Origin: Linyphia triangularis | Taxonomy: Eukaryota > Arthropoda > Arachnida > Araneae > Linyphiidae | Assembly: GCA_963978545.1 (NCBI GenBank) | Contig: OZ021724.1 | Location: 25,533,933 to 25,597,932, forward strand | Direction of reading: 5' to 3' | Length of the DNA stretch: 64,000 nt | In this document: positions 45,985-57,290 of the stretch, piece by piece | Numbering within the stretch: position 1 is the stretch's first letter | How the letters are laid out: each line of letters opens with the position of its first letter | Notes under the pieces: model-generated | What the model saw: only the letters and a program-made list of their open reading frames with translations | What the model was told of the DNA's origin: nothing | The model's database searches: none | Position numbers and translations under genes: made by a program

Positions 45985-46893
45985 CTACTTGAGAAAACCT
46001 CCTCCAAAACCAGCACCTCCGAACCCAGGACCTCTATAGCCAGGGCCACCAAATTCATGCACCACTCCACCGAATGAATGACTGCTAATGCCACCATGCC
46101 ATCCACCATAACCTCCTCCATAACCACCAAAGGGTGCACCATATACCCCATGTAGTCCTCCAAAACCTCCATGCCACCCACCAACGCCACCCCATCCTGC
46201 CAAAGGTAGAACTGAATGCGTGGTGTATACACTCGTCACGGGTACAACTGGATGAGCAACTGGTACTGGTACCGTCACGGGTACAACTGGATGAGCAACT
46301 GGTACTGGTACTGCTACAGGTATGCCATATTCATACCCGCCATGTCTATGTCTTAAGGAATGTATGTGGTGCCAAGGACCATGCCCCCAGTGGTGGTGGC
46401 CGTGATGTGACCAGGGGTGATGGTGATCATCGTCATAGTACACATGATCGTAATCATCGTCGTAGTACCCATGATCGTAATCATGGCCGTATCCATGGTG
46501 GTAATCAATGTGATGCAGATTATCAACTATCTCGCGAAGTGCGCCGATGACAAATGGAATGTGTTCCGCGGAGAAGCCAGTATAACCCAAGCGGCCCCCT
46601 TCAAAGCCCACACGGCCATCATAACCCCCAGCTTCCATCAAAGTACTGTCGACGCCATTCTGGTTGAGAAAACCATTTCCGAATCTTCCACCCTGTCTTC
46701 TGCGTAAGATTTCCAGAATTTCATTTACGTTCCTGTAGAGGTCAGCATTCGTACCTTCTTCCCTGTTGTCGTCCATTTTCATGTTATCATGTACTACTTC
46801 TTCAGTTATGGTAGTAGATTGACCATTGATAATTACAAGGCTACTGACTATTAGCAACAGGGCTACGAGTGACGGATCCAAGATCGGCGCCAT
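45985..46893 (-). CDS. Secreted His- and Gly-rich extracellular protein, 302 aa
   Basis: Single-exon gene for a secreted structural-type protein; I do not recognise a named family. Residues 1-24 are a signal peptide (hydrophobic core VALLLIVSSLVII, likely cleavage after NG, leaving N-terminal Gln). Residues 31-66 are acidic then basic with a predicted helix around NEILEILRRR. Residues 107-128 form a hydrophobic segment (IPFVIGALREIVDNL). Residues 127-184 are a His/Asp/Tyr block with about 21 His, able to bind metal. Residues 194-220 carry two copies of VPVPVAHPVVPVT, a 39 bp tandem duplication. Residues 231-302 are Gly-rich with Trp, Phe and Tyr. No Cys is present. Composition suits cuticle, silk-associated or other matrix material; that role is inferred. 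The start at 46893 is preferred over an in-frame ATG at 46923 because its context (AAAC before ATGG) is good, the signal peptide begins there, and the upstream ATG lies too close to the expected cap site. Confidence 0.85.
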   Translation of the reverse strand: MAPILDPSLVALLLIVSSLVIINGQSTTITEEVVHDNMKMDDNREEGTNADLYRNVNEILEILRRRQGGRFGNGFLNQNGVDSTLMEAGGYDGRVGFEGGRLGYTGFSAEHIPFVIGALREIVDNLHHIDYHHGYGHDYDHGYYDDDYDHVYYDDDHHHPWSHHGHHHWGHGPWHHIHSLRHRHGGYEYGIPVAVPVPVAHPVVPVTVPVPVAHPVVPVTSVYTTHSVLPLAGWGGVGGWHGGFGGLHGVYGAPFGGYGGGYGGWHGGISSHSFGGVVHEFGGPGYRGPGFGGAGFGGGFLK

Positions 46894-46957
46894 GTTTGAT
46901 TTGCACTCCTTCGGAGGGTGCAACCAAGAAAGACTAGCTGTTTTTATGATAGTGGCA

Positions 46958-46964
46958 TTTTATA
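46958..46964 (-). promoter_or_regulatory. TATA box of the secreted-protein gene
   Basis: TATAAAA on the minus strand, 65 bp before the start codon. A cap site 25-31 bp downstream would fall near 46933-46939, where the minus strand reads GCTAGTCTTTC, giving a short 5' untranslated region of about 40-45 bases without an intron. Confidence 0.7.
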
Positions 46965-48418
46965 CGAGTCTAACAATACATTCTTTTCACCATGGGACGG
47001 TTTAAATCGATGAGGAAAGTTCTATTACATTACCATTTCTGCAACAGCTATTCACACCAGTTAGGATAACCACCTGTGAAGAGAAGACGCCCACATGTTA
47101 AAAACATATTCCATGTCAGTTTTCAATCCAGCTTTATTTTATAAAAGCTTTCTAATAAAGTGTTTGAGATTTAGGATGTTCTCATTAATATACAAGGAAA
47201 TGCATTTACAGCCAGCATAAGTTTCATTCATATTAGATAATTGATTTCCTTTCAAATGATGATTGATTTTATTTGGGTGGTTGAATGTCGCGTCAACAAA
47301 TTAGGGATATAAAATCTGGATATAAACGAAGGTAGTTAATGATTACGTCTTTAATTCACAACCCGATAAGGTTTTTAATTGAGAAAGAGTTAGGCATGTT
47401 GGAGGTATCATCCTAAACTCTACAGCAGCAACTAACTTCTTTTAAGCGAACCATATACCATGGAATATGTGTTTCAAAATTGAAATGATCATGTCATTGA
47501 TTGGTTTCATTTTAATAAAGAGATCGTTAACAAACAAACATCGTTTGGTACCCAAAGAGTGTTTTACAACAGCGATTTCTCATCACACTTGGCACTCTTT
47601 GAAAATGTATCATATGATTAGAGTTAGCATAAAGCAATGCTAGACTGTGTCATACACCTTTGGTAATAAAAATAAACTTCGTGTATAGTACAAACGATTA
47701 TACTATTGTCTATTCATCAGGAGAACCGTCATATTATCTGGATGATGGCAGTTGCTATAGAGACAAGTCTTTTCGATTTCGAATATAGTTGATGCATGCC
47801 GGAAATTTTTTGCGAAAGCTGCCTCCTGGAATCTAGTTTCTGTTGGAATGTCTTTCTCATAGAATTTCCCACCATAAAATAAGGATAGGCTTATTTCTCC
47901 GAAGCAACGCTAGATAACTTGGCGGGAACAATTCTTGCAATATACGTGCTGTATCTGCCAAAATTAAGCAATAACTGTTTAAATAGGAATTACTAGCAAC
48001 AAATGTTCGTTTGCACTAGGAAATTGATTTTTTTTTTTAAATGAAGTATTTTATCAGAAACTACTGGTCATGTAATTCTTTTCTGTCATTTTTTTAAAAA
48101 AAAGTCGTCTTGTTTCTATCGTGGAAGGAAAAGTGACGTATAACGATGTTTTGTGACTAGATCAGTGAATGCCGGCATTCTCATAACTTGAGATCTAATT
48201 AGCAATTTTATCGTACCAGGAGTGGGTTTACAAAGGAGTTTATTTTAACAAGTGAGGTTGGGAAGGGGTATACCGAAAGTACTGTGATAAAATTGTAACT
48301 GACAATCAAATTAGAAATAGTTAAGAGTAAACTGCAAGTGCGTATAATTTTGTATAAACATATTTGTTAAGATGTAGACGCCTTAAGAAATGTTTTTTTT
48401 TACACAAAACTATTTACA
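46965..48418. other. Upstream region of the secreted-protein gene
   Basis: About 1.45 kb with no detectable transposon, unusual for this window, so it may hold the gene's regulatory DNA. No individual site can be supported. Confidence 0.4.
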
Positions 48419-49084
48419 TACAGTGTATAAAAAAAGTCTCCGTACGAAAGCCAAAGTTACAAATAAATTAGCATAATTTATAATTTTTTGCTTCATGTCT
48501 TCAGTAACTACTGATATATGTTTAAGGTGATTTTTTAAAATACATTTATAATAAATATCTGTTTTTAGAAAATGCAGTAAATATTTAAAAATAAATATTT
48601 AGGAGATGTTGTTAAGTGGTATGCAAAAAAAGTTTCCGCACGCAATATGAAAACTAATTCTGACGTCTTCCACAACAGACTTGCAGAAAATTATAAAAAC
48701 TGAAGTGTGTACGCAAGTGTCTCGAAGACATGATATCAGTACTTGTTTGATTTTAGCTTGTAGCTGATCATCTTAAAACGGAGTTCCTAATCCTATTCAT
48801 GAGTTGGTGATTCAAGTATGAAATGATGGATTATCCATGAAAAAAAAATTGGCGAAATCTTTAATATATTAAAGTCTATAGTACAATTTGTTATTGAAAG
48901 AAACCGTGAGCTTCAAACATTTGAGGATAGAGTTTGATTCGGAAGATCTTCAAAGCTAAAACGAATGCAGAAAAGAAATATCCTATTGTAAGGTTCAACA
49001 TAATCCTCGAATAAGTGCACCTTAAGTCGCACATAGCTTAAGAATTGATAAAAACATTGAAGACCATTCCCAAGTGACAATTTT

Positions 49085-49640
49085 TGGGCACTGGTTAAGA
49101 CATCTTGCATTGGAATTTCCTTCTACATAACATAAACCGCCGACACCAGCTGTCCTCATACATCCGCACACCATAACGCCCCCTCCACCATATTTGACAG
49201 CTCCACATAAATTCTTAGTTAACATTTGTTGATTTTGTTTTCTCCAGATCATAACTCAGTTATCTGAACCTTGGATATTTAATTTTAATTCATCACTAAA
49301 AAGGAATGATTCTCGGTAAGATAACTAATTACTTACATGTTTCCTTGCAAAATCGAAGCGCTTTTTTTCTTTTACCGGTACTTATATTTAGGCTTCTCAC
49401 GGGCCCTTAAGTCCATTCAGAACTTATTTTTTTTAATAACATTTCTCATCGTTATAGATTTTTAAGCCATGTGTGACATAAGGTGCACTTATTCGTGGAT
49501 TATCTTGAACCTTACAATAGGATATTTCTCTTTTTTTTTTCAAGGGTTTTAGCTTTGAAGATTTTCCAGATTGATCTCTATCCTCAAAAGTTTAAAGCTC
49601 ACGGTGTCTTTCAACAATATGTTGTACCACAGACTTCAAT
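49085..49640 (-). pseudogene. Tc1 transposase fragment in fold-back copy 2
   Basis: Minus-strand words in order: RKQNQQMLTKNLCG, VKYGGGGVMVCGCM, GLCYVEGN, then (after a shift) QDVLTSAQKLSLGN. The same gene part as in copy 1 and cut at the same point before the second catalytic Asp. An internal deletion removes part of the YVEGN-to-LTSAQ stretch, and the N-terminal part is broken by R3. Confidence 0.75.
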
Positions 49641-49666
49641 ATATTAAAGATTTTACCAATTTTTAC

Positions 49667-50408
49667 TTTCAATTACCCATATGTATTATACATAGGGTAA
49701 TGAAAGTATAGCATTCGGTCAAAAAAAATTTTTTTTTTTTTTTTTGTTGTTGTTGCATTTCTCCACCTTTTGAAATATCTGATTTCAAAAAAGTGATATA
49801 GAAAAAATTTCTGTCTGTGTGTATGTATGTGTGCCTGTGGTAAGCATAACTCTCGAACAAATTGACCTATGATGTTCAAATTCGGTGTGGGGGTTGGTGG
49901 TAGCCATTGGACCTACCATTAAGGTTTTCATCAAAATCGCGCATGCGAGTAAGGTAGCTGCCATTAAAAAAAAATCATGTTTTCAGTAATTTCTAATAAA
50001 CGGCTCTAATGATTTTGTTCAAAATCACCCTGGTAGTGCCTCTTAAGGTGTTCTAAACATCCCCACCTCCGAAATCCACGTAAAAATGCTTTTATGGTGT
50101 AAAAAGTTGAAAAACGAATGCCTTCAACACAGAGTTCTCTTTCCTTGAGCATACCTCATTAACGATCGTTTTTTCTTCTCCCCACACTTTCGCTTATAAC
50201 AAAGGATACTTTAAGGATTATCTAAAAGTATATCGCCAAAATCGTCATTTTAACAAAAGGTTTTTTTTTTTTTGACCCATACAAGAATTATCGCAAAAAT
50301 ACCGCCAAACTGACCATTTCCTCTGAATGAATGATGTAAATGACACAAATCCACGTTATTATTATGGTGTAATTGAAAGTTGTGCGATGTTCCACACCCC
50401 CAGCTTCT
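49667..50408 (+). repeat. R3 copy, about 740 bp, longest uninterrupted
   Basis: Starts ACTTTCAATTACCCATATG with hairpin CCCATATGTAT/ATACATAGGG, and ends ATTGAAAGTTGTGCGATG then TTCCACACCCC. It sits in the right arm of fold-back copy 2. Comparison with copy 1 shows the host sequence on either side (CCAATTTTT and AATAATCCAT) and the loss of about 6 bases; no target duplication is obvious. Non-coding; a non-autonomous element of unknown class. Confidence 0.82.
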
Positions 50409-50736
50409 TAAATAATCCATCATTTCATAATTGAATCACCGACTCATGCATAGGTTTAGGAACTCCATTTTAAGACGATCAACTACAAGCTAAAATCAAA
50501 CAAGTTCTGCTATCATGTCTTCGTGACACTTGTGTACACTTCAGTTTCGATAATTTTCTGCAAGTCTGTTGTGAAAGACGTCAGAATTAGTTTTCATATT
50601 GCGTACGGAAACTATTTTAAAGAATCACATTAAACATATTTCATTAATTACTGAAGATATGAAGCAAAAGATTAGAAATTATGCTAACTTTTTTGTAACT
50701 TTCCCTTCCTAACGGAGACTTTTCTTACCCACTGTA

Positions 50737-51520
50737 TATCGTAAACCAGACATGTGAATCCCAACACCTTGATCGTAAGACGTTTTGAACATGAAATATA
50801 GCCATCGTTTGAGTTCTTAGTTTATTTCAGAAAAATATTTTAAAACTTCAATGCAAACCCATATTTTTTACCTAATAATTAGATGTAGAATACTTCATAT
50901 ACACTATTAACAATTTAATGCAAGGTTTCACCAGAAATCTGATAATTTAGTTGCTGCAATCATTATTTGGTGAAAGGTTTCACCACTTTTGCGGTTCCAC
51001 TTTATACACGAAATTCATAATGAAGGGTTAAATCATATTTCACGTTTCTCCCTGAACCAGTTTCTAGATTTAGCATTCACCATTATTTCGATTTAGTTTT
51101 CACCTCTTTTTATTAAGTGTCCCCTCTTTTTTTTTATTAAGCTTTCACCACTTTTTGGGGTTGGTTTCGGTTCACCAAGTTAGAACACTTAAAACAAAGT
51201 ACGATGTTTATATAAAACCTCATTTGAAAGGGAAAAGTGCGCAAGGAAACACTACCTATTTTTAATGTTTATTTATTAATTTGTTAATTAACAACACGAA
51301 ACCATTTTTAATAAGAATTACTTTGCAATAGAGATTTTTTTTTTACTTAGATAAAATAGCATTAATATTTAATCACTATTTTTTTTCTTTCTTTACATTA
51401 CAACATACAATATTTTAAGCTTTTATTAATAGTACAATAAACACACAAATTCGCCCCAAAATTATTTTTATTTCCAAAATATTTTTTTGTTAGAGTATAG
51501 AAAAATAAATACAAACTAGG
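50737..51520. other. AT-rich spacer with repeated TTTCACC words
   Basis: No gene. TTTCACCA-type words recur seven or eight times between 50925 and 51180 (GTTTCACCAGAAA, GTTTCACCACTTTT and so on), a weak irregular repetition. Confidence 0.4.
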
Positions 51521-52190
51521 AATGTGGAACATCGCACAACTTTCAATTACACTATAATATTGGTCATTGCATTAAAAAATGTATGGTGCTATTCACCAGT
51601 TTCATATTTTCACTCATTTAAATAAAAAATTTTAGTTTGGTGATATTTTTGGCAATAATTTTTACCTGGGCAACATCCTCCCCCCCCCCCCAAAAAAAAA
51701 CCCGATTGGTGATGTTATTCGATAGACATTACATTGCCCTTTCTTGTGCGTGAAACAGAAAAAAATATCATTCATGGGCAATGCTCAAGGGCAGAGAACA
51801 CAGTGTAAAAGGAATTGGTTTTTCAACTTTTTACGCTTTTACCACATTTATAGTGAAATTTCAAAGATGGGAACGATAAGAACATCTTAAGAAGCATTAG
51901 CACAGAGATTTTATTCAAAACCGTTGGAGCCGTTTTAAGCAATTGCGGAAAAACATAATTTTTCATGATTTTAACCTTATGCGCATGCGCTATTTTGACA
52001 AAAACCTTAATGGTATGTCCAATGTTCAACACCAACCCGCTCACCAAATTTGAACATCGTAGGTCAATTTGTTCTGGAGTTATGCTGACCACGTATACAC
52101 AGACATACAGATACATCGACAAACATTTTTTCTAGACCACTTTTTTTAAATCAGGATGTTCAAAAACGTGGAGAAAGGGACAAAAAATCA
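51521..52190 (-). repeat. R3 copy, inverted
   Basis: Reads on the minus strand from TCTAGACCACTTTTTT-side sequence and the TTGAACATCGTAGGTCAATT region through GCGCATGCGC to GATGTTCCACATTCC. Contains a C11 then A9 run at about 51679-51698. Confidence 0.78.
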
Positions 52191-53003
52191 ATTTTTTGAA
52201 AATAAAAAGCACATTGTTATTGAATGACTTATTATCGAGTTGTGCACAAAACCAAAACATTTTGCAATATTCCCAAAAATATGCCATTGTTGCCAAAAGA
52301 TAATAAACATTTCATTCTTAAGGGTTACAAAATAAAATGCTTCGGAATTGCAATATTATTGTTATTGTACTTTAAGAGACAGTGGATATTTATTGAGTGG
52401 ATATTTACAAGTTATAACATCAATATCAATACATACCGACAGACTACAACCCACTCCTCCCTTCTCCATCTCTAAAATGGTATCAAACATGAAAATACGA
52501 TCTTCAAAAACTACTGGTAATTAGCACAATTTTGAAAAAACTGTCTCATCAGTTTAAAACCCGTTGCTATGTTTATAATGAAGCCCTTTGATTACCAATT
52601 AGTGCTTTCAAAACACCATAGATATTATAGTAATCTTATATTATCTTCACAGTATTCTTATTTGACGGTTTGGCATTATTAGTCGTTTCTCGATGTCTAG
52701 AAGAATATTTATAGTAGCAATGCAATATCTAGTGCTTTTTAACCAAAGACAAGTTAATAAGTGTTTAGCACTTGATATAACACTGCATATTAATACATAT
52801 ATGCCAAGAAGTTATCAAAGGACCGAATTCAATAATTAGTTTGGTTAGTTAATTTTCATTGGTAATTCTATTGAAATTCGATGAATTTTAAGAATTATTC
52901 AGCATGAAGCATAATTAACCAATGTAAACAATAAATCATTAATATTAAGATATTTGTCAGTTTGTCTTTAATTGATTTGATATTAGTTTTTAAAGTTAAG
53001 TAA
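52191..53003. other. AT-rich spacer
   Basis: A plus frame at 52224-52475 has no recognisable motif. Nothing else seen. Confidence 0.4.
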
Positions 53004-53148
53004 TGGTTGGTTTGTAAGCTCAACGTTCTATTTTTAGCCCAATGTCTGCTAATCACCTGTGTGTTGTTAAATATCACGTGGATTCTAAGCAATAATGAAC
53101 ACCCATCGCTAACCCAAGATTCGAACCCGACACCTTTGACATGTGAGC
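53004..53148 (-). mobile_element. SINE-B copy 7
   Basis: Tail GGTTGGTTTGTAAGCTCAAC, B box GATTCGAACCCGACACC. The head is cut short where R3 begins. Confidence 0.82.
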
Positions 53149-54233
53149 CCCATATGTTTACCTAGAGTAATGAAGGTACTGTTTACGGTCAATTTCTTTT
53201 GCATTTTTCCATGTTTTGGAACATCCTGACTTTAAAACAGTGGTCTAGAAAAAATGTCTATGTGTCCGTGTGTCTGTGTGTACATGCTTAGCATACCTCT
53301 CGAATAAATTGATCTAACGATGCTCAAATTTGGTATAGGGATTGGTAGTGGCCATGGGGCCTACCATAAGGGTTTTCGTCAAAATTGCGCATACAGGTAG
53401 CTTACATTAAAAAAAAACATGTTTTTCTACAATAGCTAAAAAACGGCGTGAACGATTTTGATCAAAATCGCAATAGCAATGCCTTATGAGGTGTTTAAAA
53501 CATCCCCACCTCCGAAATTCCAGTAAAAATGCTACAAAGGCGTAAAAAGTTGAAAAACGAATGTCTTCAACACAAGTTCTCTTACTTTGAGCATCGCTAA
53601 TCAACGACTGTTTTTCTCTTCTCCTCTGTTTCACTTACAAGAATGTAAAAAATTTCGAAAGTATATGGCCAAAATCGCCATTTTGGCGTTTTTTTTTAAA
53701 GGCCCATACAAGAATTATCGCCAATCTGGCATTATTTTCAAAATGAATGATGAAAATGTGAAAACGGTAATTAACATCAATCCACGTTAGTATAAAACCT
53801 CGGGCACGATACGATCTGTGAAAGACTTGAAGCATCCCGAAGGAGTAATAGAACGGTGCGAGCTGTTCTGCCTACAATGAGAGTGAAGGCGATTTTTGAA
53901 ATATAATTTGAAATGTTATTTTATTATTTAAAAAAAAAAAAAAAACGTATGTCTAGGTGATGTTTTGTGATAATCTTACCACAGTTAAACAATTTTGGTT
54001 TTAGATACTTCATATTGTACGTGATAATCACTCAAAATGAAGCGCTCAGCTAGTTCGCAGGATGACGTCACGTTTAGAATTTATGGAAAATATCACCTAT
54101 ATCTCATTGTAACCAGAACTACTCCCACCGTTCTATTATTCAATCGGTCTGCCGCAAGTATTTTACCGCTCGCACCGTGCCCGAGGCTTTAAAGTGTAAT
54201 TGAAAGTTGTACGATGTTCCACACCCCTAGCTG
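53149..54233 (+). repeat. R3 copy split by MITE E
   Basis: Left part from TTTACCTAGAGTAATGAAGG to ATCAATCCACGTTAGTA; right part AGTGTAATTGAAAGTTGTAC to TTCCACACCCCTAGC. With the insertion removed it is about 685 bp. Confidence 0.8.
53791..54190 (+). mobile_element. MITE E, copy 2, about 400 bp, clear terminal repeats
   Basis: The left end TAAAACCTCGGGCACGATAC pairs with the right end, read inward, TAAAGCCTCGGGCACGGTGC, continuing with mismatches for about 30 bp. It sits inside R3, which dates it as younger than that copy. The exact target duplication is not resolved (TA-rich site). An A17 run lies at about 53929-53945. Confidence 0.82.
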
Positions 54234-55474
54234 ATAAAAAATTCTTAGCCTTCTTCGGCTTCAAGTCAATAGTACTGATCTCTAAATGTAACCATGGTTA
54301 CCGACAGACGCTACTATCCAGAAGTTACAGTTAGAGATTAGTCGTAGCAAAGCATACGCTATCTAGAATTTGTAGTTAGAGATCACTCATTTATAATTTA
54401 AAATTTATGAAACTTAATATTCTAGAGGTTTTTTTTTATGCAATATCAAAATATATATTAAACTTACGTTGCCACAAAAATGTGAAGCAGTTGCATAAAA
54501 TTGTGCAAAGGGTTTATGAGTGAGATGAGATGACGTCATATAGGTTAGAGGTCAATTTGAGATTTGCTAGCCCTCGGACAAAAAGTGCATTTATGATGGA
54601 AGTCTTTGAACGAAGTTTATTTTACTACAACGCCTGATCAATAAATTTATTAGGGGTGTAGTTGGTTAAAAGTGTGTTGATGAGGAAATTTAGATTTTTC
54701 CGGTAGTTTTTGTTTGTTTTTGTTGCAAATTTTTAGTCTATGAACGTTTGAGATCGAATGGCATTTTGTTAAACATAAATTGAATTCTTCCTTTCCACCC
54801 TCTGCTCGGGGGTTCAACCAACCAACCAACCAACATAAATTGAAATGTGTTTCAAAAATGGAATTCTAGTTTTACCCCAGCGTCATAAGCTTTCTTTCCT
54901 GTTGTCTTTTCGTAAGTTGTTTTGTATCTCTTTTTCTGTTAGTAGATCATTGTTTGTATAGTTGTATGTATCTATATTAAATTGTTGGTGTGAAGAAATA
55001 TGCTGTAAGCATGGTTTTGAATAAGAACTCGGATTCGAATGAAACATATTTAGAAAACAAATCTTGATCCTCACGGCTATTAGATGTTCCGATTCCGTAT
55101 TGAATGCTCTTAATCGACCGTGTATATATCTTTCTTAGGTAAAAATGATTATTCTTGTTTTGATTTTGGAGATTTTTGCTCTCTTAGATTATGTCAATAA
55201 CATCAAACTAACTGGCATTTTAGCTCATTGTTTTAGAACCGGGGAGTTCAGAAGTCCTCATTTATAAAAGAAAAGTTCGTAGTGCACCTTGCTAATGTTG
55301 GCATTAAAATAATTGATTTTTAGAACGTTTGGACAATATATACGTATAAAAGGATGCCTGATTTTTTGTTTATTTTATTGGGTTGGATGTATTGTTGATT
55401 TTCTGTCACAAGAGCCACACTGATATATCTTGTTGGCGTAGTATGGTCCACAGGTTGCCCTTAAGCTTGAAATA
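54234..55474. other. AT-rich stretch with a short (AACC)n
   Basis: No gene. CAACCAACCAACCAACC at about 54814-54830 follows GGGGGTT and is probably a bare SINE tail. The minus frame at 54883-55074 has no motif. Confidence 0.4.
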
Positions 55475-55478
55475 TTTA

Positions 55479-55682
55479 CCCTTTGCACTCCAGTGGAGCC
55501 TCTCAGGCGCCACACGATTGTATGCCAAACCACGAGAGGACCATTAGGTGTGATGCGGAAATTCGATGCAAAGCCAATGACTGTGTTTAGTTTCTATGAA
55601 GCAAATCCATAAACACCAGCCGAACCTAAAATGTCTCGAGTTGCTGATTCCTCCGCGCGAAAAAGGCCTGGAGTGCAAAGGG
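55479..55682. mobile_element. piggyBac-like MITE, 204 bp
   Basis: Exact 15 bp terminal inverted repeat CCCTTTGCACTCCAG / CTGGAGTGCAAAGGG. The right flank is TTAA (55683-55686) and the left flank TTTA (55475-55478), a mutated TTAA. GC content inside is well above that of the surroundings. Confidence 0.8.
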
Positions 55683-55715
55683 TTAAACCACTTCAGTTAA
55701 AGTTTAGATTGGGGC

Positions 55716-55768
55716 AGTTTGGCCCTTGTGTTGTCCTTGCTCCTATTAAATCTGAAAAACAACCAACC
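55716..55768 (+). mobile_element. SINE tail fragment
   Basis: GGCCCTTGTGTTGTCCTTGC then AAATCTGAAAAACAACCAACC: a head-less SINE tail about 35 bp after the MITE. Confidence 0.65.
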
Positions 55769-57141
55769 TTCATCCAGATAGCCTTCAATTGTAATTATAC
55801 ATTATGAAAAACTTAACTTATTTCAAAATAAATAAGGTAAACGGAAGAATTAAGAGGTATATTTTGCAAGTTTAGTTATACTGTTTAGACTTCCTATTAT
55901 TTAAATTTCAATATAAAGTAGCTGTATCTTATAGGAAAGTTTGGATAGAGAATGGTTATATTTTGAAGGTTTCCTGTTTTTAAGATTTGATTAGCATAGC
56001 TTTGTATTTGGTGTAACTTGTTGTTAGGCATCAAAAAAAAAATTATGTAAATATTATTATGTACTGTTCAAGAAACAAAAGATGCGCAAGTTTTGTTTTT
56101 TTAAGTTTTATAATCCAAAGATTAAAGAAGTGGTCTAATATTAGCTTTAGTCAGTTGTGTGCAACCATTCATTAAAATATGCTTAGAAATTGAGGACTAG
56201 AAAAGAAAAACGACCTAAGTACTAAAAAAAAAATCGAAAATCTTTTTTCTTTTACGGAAAAATAGCCTCAAAACCAAGCTAAACAAACTGGAGAACGCCC
56301 AAAGTGCGAACTCCAGTAGCAATAGTTCAAATTTAATCTGGTTCTTAGTCATAGCCTTAAGCACTACAGTCAATCAGGGTAACATTGAACCGCATTTTCA
56401 GTATTTTCTTCTTCCCCACTTATGTTTTAATAATATTTTCCGACCTAATGGCATAAAATGGAAGAATAAACCCTAAATTATATTTTAATTTACACAAATT
56501 AGTAAATGCTGATGATGAAAGCACCAAATAATAGGAAAATAACCCGGAGCAAAGTTACCCTGTCATTCAGGGTAACTTTGAACCACTATCAGAAGTTTCA
56601 TATAAAATAGCTTTTTTTATTCAATCTTGGAGTCTAGACTACTTTGAACGAGCAAAATTAAGTTTCTAAGTATTTAAAACATCATCAGCTGCAGTTACCA
56701 GTATCATAAAGTTTGGATATTTTAAATAACACCACAAAGAATATGTTAGGTAGGAACAGTGGATAACGAATCACATGAATATATTGCAAAAAAAACCTAT
56801 TTATTATTCAGTTTTAACATACAAATATAGTGAAAAAAAACAATCTTCAGTTCATTCACTTAAATATAAACTCATTTTATCAATTAAAAATTGAAAAGAT
56901 AAATAGAAAATAATAAAACTGATAGGCCGCCCTTATGCTATTAGTTAAGTACTATGGTGTTTGCAAGTCACAATGTGACACAAATACAAATATTCCACTC
57001 TTATTGTTAAAAATAGTATGATAATTTAAAAACAAAGTTCAAACTTCATAAAATTTCACTTTGGCATTTTTTAAATTAATAGTTATTGCATCAAAGAAAG
57101 AATCATTGACCTGGAAAACTTATTCTCGTGTTCTAGCTGGA

Positions 57142-57276
57142 TTGGTTGATTTGTACGCTCACAACGACCTATTTTCATGCACTGTAATGGCTAATCAGTA
57201 CGAGACCTACAGCTTAACTTGGATTCCGAACCACAACAAACGTCCATGCCTAATCCGGGATTCGAACCCGGCACCA
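57142..57276 (-). mobile_element. SINE-B copy 8, 5'-truncated
   Basis: Exact 14 bp target duplication GTGTTCTAGCTGGA at 57128-57141 and 57277-57290. The element stops within the tRNA-like head (box B kept, box A missing), so truncation happened during insertion. Confidence 0.93.
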
Positions 57277-57290
57277 GTGTTCTAGCTGGA

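Larger units (their letters stand above)
48421..50734. mobile_element. Fold-back Tc1-like element, copy 2, both ends present
   Basis: Begins CAGTGTATAAAAAAAGTCTC after TA (48419-48420) and ends with the inverted end ...TTACCCACTG before TA (50735-50736). As in copy 1, the plus-strand 5' half runs to about 49080 and then meets the minus-strand half at the same place (ATTCCCAAGTGACAATTTTT in this copy). Bounded by TA on both sides, the fold-back appears to have been mobilised as a unit. An R3 repeat (about 49667-50408) interrupts the right arm. Confidence 0.87.

Noticed and set aside
45918..46232. A 104-residue minus-strand frame overlapping the 3' end of the secreted-protein gene
   Set aside because: It is an alternative frame of the Gly-rich region and shows no independent start context.
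46134..46707. Two plus-strand open frames opposite the secreted-protein gene
   Set aside because: They are antisense shadows of its repetitive, GC-richer coding sequence; the minus frame has the signal peptide, start context and TATA box.
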